In this document: positions 18,300 through 25,630 of the stretch, piece by piece
Numbering within the stretch: the stretch's first letter is position 1
How the letters are laid out: every line of letters begins with the position of its first letter
Source of the DNA: Ruegeria arenilitoris
GTDB lineage: Bacteria; Pseudomonadota; Alphaproteobacteria; Rhodobacterales; Rhodobacteraceae
Reading direction: 5' to 3'
NCBI RefSeq assembly: GCF_013032445.1
Contig: NZ_WQCA01000007.1
Span: 124,001 to 188,000, forward strand
DNA: 64,000 nt
Notes under the pieces: generated by a model
The model's input: the letters and a program-made list of their open reading frames with translations, nothing else
The model's database searches: none
What the model was told of the DNA's origin: nothing
Made by a program: the position numbers and the translations under genes

Positions 18300-19435
18300 G
18301 CCTGTGACAACGCGGCGGGCGTATCCCTTTGGCGCCTTCGCATCAAGGGCCGTCCGGCGACCAACAGAAACAGGCACGAAACTCCAATCCCAATAACCGC
18401 TGGCAGGTACAGCAGCATCCACAACTTCGGATCATCGATTACAACGGGCGACACAAAACCCCGCACGCCTTCAAGCACGACCAGAATGGTAAAGGCACCC
18501 AAAATCTGAGGCCACAATCCAAATCGCGAGAAACTGCCCAGCATGAGGGTCGAATACCCGGCCAAGGCAACGGCGACACAGATGGCTATCCATGAAAACC
18601 GCTGATGCAATTCATCGATCAGTTCACCTTCGGTAAATTCCTCCGCGGCAGCGATTGAATCACGGTCCTTTAGAAGCTCGATCGTGGGGATGGCTTCCAG
18701 ACTGCGTTTGGCCATGTCATTGCTACTGGTCAGCTCAGATATGTCGTAAGAGGCATCCTCGAACAGAGTTGAGGACAAGGTTCGGCCCTGCTGATCCAAT
18801 CGCAGCGCAATCCCGTCCAACATCACAAGGTGGATGCCGGTATCATTACTGACCAAATACGCCGTTTTTGACGAATAGCTGACCGGGTTTAACTCATCGC
18901 GCCGGTCAGAAACGAATACTTCTGACAGCGTGCCATCCAGATCAATCTGGCCGATATAGACCGTAACACCGTCCGTCGGGTGTAAAAACTCGCCCTCATT
19001 CAGCAGTTGCGATGTGACGTCCCCAGCAACCTCAGCCTGACGCTGTTCAAGTTGCTCAATCGAGGCCGGGCGCAGGAAGACACTGATTGCAGCCATCATT
19101 AATCCGGCTACCAGACCAAAAAGAAAGACGGCCCGCGCCAGACGCCATGGGCTTGAACCAGTAGCCAACATCACCGTCATCTCGCTTTCGCGGCTCAGGC
19201 GGTTGGTGGCATAGACGGCGGCCGCAAAAACAGCCATCGGCATCACCGTCCGGATCAGCGACGGCAGGGTCAAGGCGGTAAATTCCAAGAACACCATGGC
19301 GGATTGCCCGCCGCTAATAACACGATCAAAAAGGCTGACAGATCGAGTGATCCAGAACACGCCGACCAGTACCAGGGTGAAAAAGCCGAACAGAATCAGC
19401 AATTGCCGCAGGAAGTATCCATCAAAGCGCGACAT
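18296..19435 (-). CDS. lptF: LptF/LptG-family lipopolysaccharide export permease
   Basis: A 379-residue inner-membrane protein with the YjgP/YjgQ layout. Three membrane helices lie at the N terminus (about 8-30, 48-75, 95-120), a large periplasmic beta-jellyroll domain (about 125-265) follows, and three helices come at the C terminus. The motif ETFLFRL-like ATGSSPWRLARAV follows the second helix (coupling region). LptF and LptG pair with the ATPase LptB2 to pull LPS out of the inner membrane. The paralogue lptG normally follows lptF, but here the next gene is a convergent LysR gene and no second permease is nearby. LptF is preferred over LptG from the N-terminal sequence; this is not certain. 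Confidence 0.8.
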   Translation of the reverse strand: MSRFDGYFLRQLLILFGFFTLVLVGVFWITRSVSLFDRVISGGQSAMVFLEFTALTLPSLIRTVMPMAVFAAAVYATNRLSRESEMTVMLATGSSPWRLARAVFLFGLVAGLMMAAISVFLRPASIEQLEQRQAEVAGDVTSQLLNEGEFLHPTDGVTVYIGQIDLDGTLSEVFVSDRRDELNPVSYSSKTAYLVSNDTGIHLVMLDGIALRLDQQGRTLSSTLFEDASYDISELTSSNDMAKRSLEAIPTIELLKDRDSIAAAEEFTEGELIDELHQRFSWIAICVAVALAGYSTLMLGSFSRFGLWPQILGAFTILVVLEGVRGFVSPVVIDDPKLWMLLYLPAVIGIGVSCLFLLVAGRPLMRRRQRDTPAALSQA

Positions 19436-19661
19436 GTGTCCTCATCCGCGTGTTCGTATTGGGCCGGACTTTATGCCATTCTGCAGACAGAGGAAACCGG
19501 GTTTGGCCGGTTCACGCCAACCGAAATTGGCCGAAAGCTTCGCCAGAAACTAGTGCGTCGTGGGTGGCGATTTTCTGAACTGGCGCTTTCCAGGCAGGAA
19601 ACTTTGTAGAAATGGAGATTCGTGCCAGAATTCTAGGATTGGATTAGTTGGAGTAGATGAC

Positions 19662-20588
19662 ATGGCACTGTTTTTTTCACGACGAACTTACAATTCGCAG
19701 AAAAAGAAATTTACTCTGAAGCCGGCAGCGAAAACGAGATATGTCAACATCACCAAGAAAAGCGCCGATGGCAGTGTCCGCAAGGGAAGCATTGTCAAAA
19801 AGGCCGATTGGCTGAACCTCGTACGCCAGCAAGGCGGAGACTCGGCAGTTTTAATTTACGTTCACGGGTTCAACACAAGCCAGACGGACATGTTGGATCG
19901 TTTGGAAAAAATTGAAAACGGCGCCAGATCAAACGGTTTCAAGGGCGCAGTCGTCGCGTTTGACTGGCCCAGCGACGGATCGCCCCACGCTTACGACCGG
20001 GACCGTGCTGATGCCAAAACGGTGGCACCTCACCTAGTTGGAGACGGTATGTTGCCCTTGCTAGGTATGCCCTCCAAACCCAAAGTCCACATACTCGCGC
20101 ATTCCATGGGAACTCTGGTTGTTCTGCGCGCCTTCTCTGATTTTGGCGACGCTGCCGGTCCGGGCAATAAGATCTGGTCAGCGGACCAGGTGATGTTTGC
20201 TTCGGGCGATGTAGACGCGGCGTGGTTGGAAAAAGGGGCGTGGGGGAATCTTGTTCTGAAAAAGCGAAGTAAGCGTTTCACGAACTATTACAGCGGCAAG
20301 GACAAAGTTCTGTCACTCTCCGGCGGCCTAGTGAACGGTGGTCGGAAACGCGCCGGCAGAGTCGGCATGCCAAAGCTGACCTCGAAAGGCCATTGGGACA
20401 TCCATTGCGACGAACAATACAAGCGCGATGTCCCCAAAGGAAAACGCTCGATGACCAAATCCCATCGCTGGTGGTTCGACAGCAAGGGCTTCTACAAGGA
20501 CCTCGCACTGAACCTGGACGGTCAGGATGCGAAGAAAATGCCCACACGACATAAAACGAACATCGGAGACCAGATGTTGTTGACCTGA
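19662..20588 (+). CDS. Alpha/beta hydrolase (DUF900-like esterase/lipase)
   Basis: A 308-residue protein with a serine hydrolase core: the oxyanion strand LIYVHGFNTS near residue 63-72, FDWPSDG near 104, and a nucleophile elbow AHSMG (G/AxSxG) near 145. This combination fits DUF900 hydrolases. No signal peptide. The ATG at 19662 follows a GGAG motif; the frame is open to 19560, but that region has no ribosome binding site. The substrate is unknown. It is a lone gene between the LPS permease and tRNA-Trp, richer in Lys/Asn codons than its neighbours, so it may be a recent arrival. Confidence 0.75.
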   Translation: MALFFSRRTYNSQKKKFTLKPAAKTRYVNITKKSADGSVRKGSIVKKADWLNLVRQQGGDSAVLIYVHGFNTSQTDMLDRLEKIENGARSNGFKGAVVAFDWPSDGSPHAYDRDRADAKTVAPHLVGDGMLPLLGMPSKPKVHILAHSMGTLVVLRAFSDFGDAAGPGNKIWSADQVMFASGDVDAAWLEKGAWGNLVLKKRSKRFTNYYSGKDKVLSLSGGLVNGGRKRAGRVGMPKLTSKGHWDIHCDEQYKRDVPKGKRSMTKSHRWWFDSKGFYKDLALNLDGQDAKKMPTRHKTNIGDQMLLT

Positions 20589-20743
20589 CGTCCAGGCGGT
20601 TCGGCGTCTGCAAGTGGTAATGCGGTGCTCAGACAGGCACCGCTCCTTCCCAGATGTTAGGCTGGCTGCTGCAACTCGCCTAAACAATGCGCGAATACTA
20701 TGCCGCTGCAAAGGCAACATCTTGGAAACGGGATTGGAAGGAA

Positions 20744-20819
20744 TGGCAGGGGCAGCAGGGTTCGAACCCGCGACCTACGGTTTTGGAGACCGTCGCTCTA
20801 CCAACTGAGCTATACCCCT
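20744..20819 (-). tRNA. tRNA-Trp (anticodon CCA)
   Basis: On the minus strand a full cloverleaf can be folded. The acceptor stem AGGGGTA (20819-20813) pairs with TGCCCCT, the D-arm is TAGCTCAGTTGGTAGAGC, and the anticodon loop CTCCAAA holds CCA between ACGGT and ACCGT. The T-arm is GCGGGTTCGAACCCTGC and a discriminator G is followed by a genomically encoded CCA (20746-20744). Length is 76 nt. In many Alphaproteobacteria tRNA-Trp stands before secE-nusG; here the downstream side holds a convergent hydrolase gene. Confidence 0.97.
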
Positions 20820-20962
20820 AAGGTGCGCCTCAGATATGCCAGCCGCGCGGCGGACTCAAGAGGCTTTTTCAGATTCTGCGCGACTAATGCATTCGACAAA
20901 CAAGTTGCGCGCGGCGTTGAGTTCTATAAGACACGGTTTGGTCAGCATAAAGGACCCCATCC

Positions 20963-21670
20963 GTGAGTATTCGCAAGAAAATCGCCAACAGCGAGGCCGT
21001 TTTGAACTGGGCTGCGCGACGGATTGCGAGCTATATCCGGTTGGTCAATCGCAACACCGAATGGCAACGTATCGGATACGAGGAATTGGACCAGTTGGCC
21101 GAACAGGGTGAGCCGGTCATCGTTGTGCTTTGGCATCAACGGTTGGCGCAATCGCCCTATTTCTTTCCGCTGGACAAGGGGCGCATCTGCTCAATCACAT
21201 CCTCCGCACGGGCAGGCAGCATGGTAGGTCGGGTGCAGAAACTGTTCGGCATGGACACAATTGCCATGACCAGCAAACACTCAAACAACATTGCAGTGTC
21301 GCGCGAAGTGATCGGAAAGATGAAGCAGGGGATTTCCATCGGCATCGCCGCCGATGGCCCGCGCGGGCCCGAGCGAGTGCTGTCCACGGTGCCTTTGGTC
21401 TGGGCGCGCACCTCGGGCAAGCGGGTGTTTGGGATCACTTTTTCCGCGCAGCATGGCAGCGAAGCGGGGACATGGGACCGGCTACTGATGCCCCGCCCCT
21501 GGCGGAACAAGGGTGTGTTTCTGTGCCGTGAATGGACCGAAACCGTGCCGCGTAAGGCTTCGGAAGAACAGATCGAGGCCCTGCGCCAAAGTCTTGAACA
21601 GCATATGAACGACATCACCGCCGAAGCCGACCGGATGGTCGGTCGCGAGCCGTGGTCGCCTAAGGCTTAA
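20963..21670 (+). CDS. Lysophospholipid acyltransferase-like protein (DUF374)
   Basis: A 235-residue protein of the LPLAT superfamily, DUF374 branch. The motif VIVVLWHQRLAQSPYF near residue 53-68 stands for the acyltransferase His-x4-Asp region of the family, and the block GIAADGPRGPER near 128-139 is the conserved DGPRGP substrate loop. Such proteins acylate lipids, possibly lipid A or lysophospholipids; the substrate is not established. The start is a GTG at 20963. Its 3' end overlaps the convergent MoaD-like gene by 4 nt. Confidence 0.85.
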   Translation: MSIRKKIANSEAVLNWAARRIASYIRLVNRNTEWQRIGYEELDQLAEQGEPVIVVLWHQRLAQSPYFFPLDKGRICSITSSARAGSMVGRVQKLFGMDTIAMTSKHSNNIAVSREVIGKMKQGISIGIAADGPRGPERVLSTVPLVWARTSGKRVFGITFSAQHGSEAGTWDRLLMPRPWRNKGVFLCREWTETVPRKASEEQIEALRQSLEQHMNDITAEADRMVGREPWSPKA

Positions 21671-21912
21671 CCGCCCCTTAGACGCTGCATCAGGTAAACC
21701 TCGCTGCCTTCTGGGATCGGCTCGGTCAAGCCGGTGGCGATGACGCGCCCGTCAATAGCGACGGACACGCCCGCATCAATCGGTCCCTGAAGCTGCGGGT
21801 GCTGCCGAACCAGTTCCCGCAACAGTTCGCCGGTGGTTTTGGCCTGAACCTCCACCACCTGCTGCCCCCCGGTCAGAGACCGGAGACCGGACCAGAGGTG
21901 GACCTCAACCAT
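21667..21912 (-). CDS. MoaD/ThiS-family sulfur-carrier-like protein
   Basis: An 81-residue beta-grasp protein ending in the diagnostic Gly-Gly (QRLRGG). MoaD and ThiS proteins carry sulfur as a C-terminal thiocarboxylate for molybdopterin or thiamine synthesis. The middle (VSVAIDGRVIATGLTEPIPEGSEVYLMQ) fits the family. The gene overlaps the 3' end of the molybdenum-hydroxylase large-subunit gene by 8 nt, so it is made with that enzyme. It may be a dedicated carrier for its cofactor, for example in pterin or terminal-sulfido maturation. No MoaE partner is adjacent. Confidence 0.78.
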   Translation of the reverse strand: MVEVHLWSGLRSLTGGQQVVEVQAKTTGELLRELVRQHPQLQGPIDAGVSVAIDGRVIATGLTEPIPEGSEVYLMQRLRGG

Positions 21913-24160
21913 TGTCCTTGAGCGCCGCGAGAATACGGGGCGGCGACATCGGAAGTTGCTTCATCCGAACGCCCGCCGCATGGGACACCGCGTTGGCGAT
22001 AGCGGCCAAGGGTGGCACGATACCGGTTTCCCCAACACCACGTACACCGAACGGATGGCCGGGGTTGGGCACTTCGACGATTACCGTGTCGATCATCGGC
22101 AGGTCACTGGCAACCGGGATGCGGTAGTCAAGGAAGATCGAGTTTTGCAGGCGACCGTCGTCGCCATAGATGTATTCCTCGTTCAGTGCCCAGCCGATGC
22201 CCTGCGCGGCACCGCCCTGATACTGGCCTTCCACGTAAGTCGGGTGGATCGCCTTGCCAGCGTCCTGAATGACCGTGTAGCGGGTGACGCTAGTCTTGCC
22301 GGTTTCCGGATCGACCTCGGCATCCACTATATGGGTGCCGAAAGACACGCCCGCCCCTTCGGGAGTGGCCTCGAAATGGCCTGAGATCGGGCCACCAGTC
22401 GAACCCATATGAGCGGTAATGTCCGCCAGCGGGCGCGGGTCGAAGTCACCTGCATTTGGGCCCGAAGGCACAGCACAGCCGTTTTCCCATTTCACTGCGT
22501 CAGTTGGGATTCCCCAGCTGGCCGCCGCGCGTTCACACAGTTTCTCAACCGCGTGTCTGGCCGCCTTGATCGTCGCCAGACCGCTGGCATAGGTCACGCG
22601 CGAGCCATGGCTGACGTCGTTATAGCCCAGCGTCGCGGTGTCGGCGATGGTGACACGGATATTCTCATAGGGAATGCCCAGCACTTCAGCCGCCATCAGC
22701 GCCATGGATGCCCGCGAACCGCCAATGTCGGGCGTGCCGACCATCAGCTGCGCCGAGCCATCTTCAGACAAGGCCAGCGACACGCTTGTTTCACCACCAT
22801 GGTTGAACCAGAAGCCGCAGGAAATCCCACGTCCCTGCCCCGGTTTCAACGGAGCCGAGTAATGTGGATGCGCCTTGGCAGCCTCGAGCGTTTCGACCAG
22901 ACCGATGCGCTCGTAACGCGGGCCGTAGCTGGCCTTGGTGCCTTCGTGCGCGGCGTTTTTCAGGCGAACGTCGATGGGGTCCAGGCCCAGCTTTTTACAC
23001 ATTTCGTCGATGATCGACTCAACGGCAAAGGCCCCCATCGGCGCGCCGGGCGCGCGATAGGCGGCTTGCTTCGGGCGGTTGGCCATGACGTCATAGCCGA
23101 TCTGTTTGACGTTGGTCAGGTTGTACGCCGCGAAAGCACACATGGCCGTCATATCGCCCGGAGCGCCGGGGAATGCCCCACCCTGCAGGCGGAAGTCGCC
23201 GCGCGCCGCGGTGATTGTGCCGTCCTTCTTCATGCCGATCTTGATGTCCATCGAGGCCGAGGCTGTCGGGCCAGTCGCCCGGAACACCTCGGACCGACTC
23301 ATCACCAGTTTGACCGGGCGGTTGGCCTTACGGCTGAGTGCCAGTGCCACGGGTTCGATGAAAACAGTGGTCTTGCCGCCGAAGCCGCCGCCAATCTCGG
23401 ATGCGGTCACCCGCAGTTGCGAGGTCTCGATCCCCAGCAGAGCCGCACAGGTCTTCTGCGCGATCCAGTGGCCTTGGGTGGTGCACCAAAGCTCACCTTT
23501 GCCGTCATTGCCCAGCATCCCCAGACAGGCGTGGGGTTCGATGTAACCCTGATGGGTCGCCTCGGTGACAAAGCTGTCTTCCATCACCAAATCAGCCTCG
23601 GCAAAGCCGGCCTCAACATCACCATGACCACTTTCATGGTAGCGCACGACGTTCGGGTGCATCCCTTCGGGCACGGAATAATCCGCAGCACCTTCGCGGA
23701 TCACGGGAGCGTCGGGTGCCATCGCCTTGTCCACGTCGGTGACGTGGGGCAGAACCTCGTATTCAACCTCAATCAGCTTGAGCGCATCGCGCGCCGCCAG
23801 GGCTGACGTGGCCGCAACGGCTGCTACCGCGTGCCCGTCATACAAGGCCTTTTCCCCCGCCATGACGTTTTCCAGCACGTTCCAGAATTCGCCTTCCAGA
23901 CCCGGCTTGAACGGCACTTCGGCGAAGTCCGCGCGTGTCACAACAGCTTTGACGTCCTTATGCGCCTCAGCTTTCGAAGTGTCGATCTTCACGATCCGCG
24001 CATGGGCGTGCGGCGAGCGCAGGATGGCACCGTGCAGCATCCCCGGCGCATAGGCATCGGCGCCGAATTTGGCGCGGCCTGTCACCTTGTCCATCCCATC
24101 CGGGCGATCCGGGCGGGTACCAACGAAAGTGAATTCAGATTTGCGATCGTCGAGTGCCAT
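21905..24160 (-). CDS. Molybdenum hydroxylase large subunit (xanthine dehydrogenase family)
   Basis: A 751-residue molybdopterin-binding subunit. N-terminal Ald_Xan_dh_C domain (RPDGMDKVTGRAKFGADA..., residues 15-130) followed by the Mo-cofactor domain. Landmarks are GGGFGGKT (about 255-262), AYRAPGAPMGAFA (about 370), and the catalytic glutamate in GVRGVGETGIVPP near 713. The AYRAPG loop differs from the AYRCSFR loop of true CO dehydrogenase, so this is a general hydroxylase of aldehydes, N-heteroaromatics or related compounds. It forms an operon with the FAD and Fe-S subunits (1-4 nt overlaps) and the MoaD-like gene. Confidence 0.9.
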   Translation of the reverse strand: MALDDRKSEFTFVGTRPDRPDGMDKVTGRAKFGADAYAPGMLHGAILRSPHAHARIVKIDTSKAEAHKDVKAVVTRADFAEVPFKPGLEGEFWNVLENVMAGEKALYDGHAVAAVAATSALAARDALKLIEVEYEVLPHVTDVDKAMAPDAPVIREGAADYSVPEGMHPNVVRYHESGHGDVEAGFAEADLVMEDSFVTEATHQGYIEPHACLGMLGNDGKGELWCTTQGHWIAQKTCAALLGIETSQLRVTASEIGGGFGGKTTVFIEPVALALSRKANRPVKLVMSRSEVFRATGPTASASMDIKIGMKKDGTITAARGDFRLQGGAFPGAPGDMTAMCAFAAYNLTNVKQIGYDVMANRPKQAAYRAPGAPMGAFAVESIIDEMCKKLGLDPIDVRLKNAAHEGTKASYGPRYERIGLVETLEAAKAHPHYSAPLKPGQGRGISCGFWFNHGGETSVSLALSEDGSAQLMVGTPDIGGSRASMALMAAEVLGIPYENIRVTIADTATLGYNDVSHGSRVTYASGLATIKAARHAVEKLCERAAASWGIPTDAVKWENGCAVPSGPNAGDFDPRPLADITAHMGSTGGPISGHFEATPEGAGVSFGTHIVDAEVDPETGKTSVTRYTVIQDAGKAIHPTYVEGQYQGGAAQGIGWALNEEYIYGDDGRLQNSIFLDYRIPVASDLPMIDTVIVEVPNPGHPFGVRGVGETGIVPPLAAIANAVSHAAGVRMKQLPMSPPRILAALKDNG

Positions 24161-24639
24161 TACGAAGCCTCCCGCAGTTCTTCTGCCGTTTCCATCACGG
24201 CGCGAATGATCTTGTCATAACCGGTGCAGCGGCAGAGATTGCCTGCCAGCCAGTATCGGGTTTCCTCTTCGGTCGGGTTGGGGTTTTTCTCCAGCAGCGA
24301 CTTGGCCGCCACCAGAATGCCCGGGGTGCAGATACCGCATTGAAGGGCGGCGTGTTCGATGAACTTCTTCTGCAGCGGGTGCAGAACGTCGCCGTCCGCG
24401 ATACCCTCGACGGTTTCGATGGTCTTACCGTCAGCCTCAACACCCAGCATCAGGCAGGAACAGACCAGACGGCCATCAACGGTGACCGAGCACGCGCCGC
24501 AATCGCCGGTGCCGCAGCCCTCTTTCGCGCCGGTCAGGTTCAGCTTGTCGCGCAGACAATCCAGCAGAGTTTCGCGCGGGTCGCAAAGGTATTCGACCGT
24601 GTCTCCGTTCACGGTGGTGGATACGTGGAACTTGCTCAT
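24160..24639 (-). CDS. Molybdenum hydroxylase [2Fe-2S] subunit
   Basis: A 159-residue iron-sulfur subunit with both expected clusters: a plant-type [2Fe-2S] site with Cys42, 47, 50 and 62 (GCGTGDCGAC), and the C-terminal helical site with Cys101, 104, 136 and 138 (QCGICTPG and LCRCTG). It passes electrons from the Mo centre in the large subunit to FAD in the medium subunit. It overlaps the FAD subunit gene by 4 nt and abuts the Mo subunit by one base, which fixes the three-subunit composition. Confidence 0.95.
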   Translation of the reverse strand: MSKFHVSTTVNGDTVEYLCDPRETLLDCLRDKLNLTGAKEGCGTGDCGACSVTVDGRLVCSCLMLGVEADGKTIETVEGIADGDVLHPLQKKFIEHAALQCGICTPGILVAAKSLLEKNPNPTEEETRYWLAGNLCRCTGYDKIIRAVMETAEELREAS

Positions 24640-25502
24640 GCTTGCTCTCCCTTCGCACGGGCATAGGCGATTTTAGCGGCACGCTTGGCCAGAACGCCAG
24701 CGACCTCGGTCCGGAATTCGATAGTGCCGCGCTTGTCGTCGATCGGGTTGCAGGCAGCTGATGCTGCTGCCGCCAAAGCGTCCAGCGCGACGTCATCCAG
24801 TTTGCTACCGATGATTGCCTTGGCGCAGTCTTCAACCAGCAGAACAGTAGGAGCCACCGCGCCCAAAGACACCCGGGCCTCGGTGATGGTATCGCCGTCC
24901 AGACGCAGGTTCACGCCGACGCCGACCACGGCGATGTCCATCTCGGTGCGCGGGATGAATCGCAGGTAAGCATCACCGCCATTCTCGCCGCGCGCGGGGA
25001 TGTTGACGGAGGATATCACCTCTCCCTTCGCCAGCGACGTCTTGCCGGGGCCGGTGGGGATATCTTCGACCGCCACCTCGCGGTCTCCGTCCGTTCCAGT
25101 CACCGTCACGGTCACTCCTGCAGCCACCATCGCCGGAACCGAATCCGCCGCCGGAGAGCCGTTGCACAGGTTGCCCGTCAATGTCGCGCGCCCTTGTACC
25201 TGTGTCGAGCCGATCAGATCCATGGCTTCAACCACACCGGGCCAGTCGCGACCAAGCTCGGGATGCTCACTCATTTCGGCACCGGTGGCGGCAACGCCGA
25301 GCCTCCAGCTGCCATCGGCGTTGCGCGTGATATCACGCACGCCGTCGATTTTCTTGATGTCGATTAGCGTATCAGGCGTCACCAGTTCCGAACGCAGCTG
25401 TACCAGCACATCCGTGCCGCCTGCCAGAAATCGTGTGGTGCCCGTCGCGTTTGCGGCCAGTGCCGACGCCTCGGCAAAGCTGGCGGGGCTGTGATAATCC
25501 AT
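24636..25502 (-). CDS. Molybdenum hydroxylase FAD-binding subunit
   Basis: A 288-residue medium (CoxM/CutM-type) subunit. The FAD-binding loops are visible: FLAGGTDVLVQLR near residue 25-37 and GRATLTGNLCNGSPAADS near 103-120; the CO-dehydrogenase flavoprotein C-terminal domain follows from about 175. It is the first gene of the Mo-hydroxylase operon and begins 128 nt downstream of the reductive dehalogenase gene on the same strand. That gap could hold its own promoter; I see no strong terminator in it. Confidence 0.93.
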   Translation of the reverse strand: MDYHSPASFAEASALAANATGTTRFLAGGTDVLVQLRSELVTPDTLIDIKKIDGVRDITRNADGSWRLGVAATGAEMSEHPELGRDWPGVVEAMDLIGSTQVQGRATLTGNLCNGSPAADSVPAMVAAGVTVTVTGTDGDREVAVEDIPTGPGKTSLAKGEVISSVNIPARGENGGDAYLRFIPRTEMDIAVVGVGVNLRLDGDTITEARVSLGAVAPTVLLVEDCAKAIIGSKLDDVALDALAAAASAACNPIDDKRGTIEFRTEVAGVLAKRAAKIAYARAKGEQA

Positions 25503-25630
25503 GAAATACCTCGCACCTGTTGATCAGGGTAGACTGGGGTTCGCAGGGGACGTTAGTGCAGCAACCCCCCGGCGTCCATGGCAGGAGCGACCAATTTTTA
25601 TGTTACCGGATGTCGTTTCCTGACCTTATG

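Noticed and set aside
22409-23806. A 465-codon plus-strand open frame
   Set aside because: It is antisense to the molybdenum hydroxylase large-subunit gene and has no recognisable domain or start signal.
21905-24160. Form I CO dehydrogenase large subunit (coxL)
   Set aside because: The active-site loop reads AYRAPG, not the AYRCSFR of true CO dehydrogenase, so a general Mo hydroxylase is the safer call.
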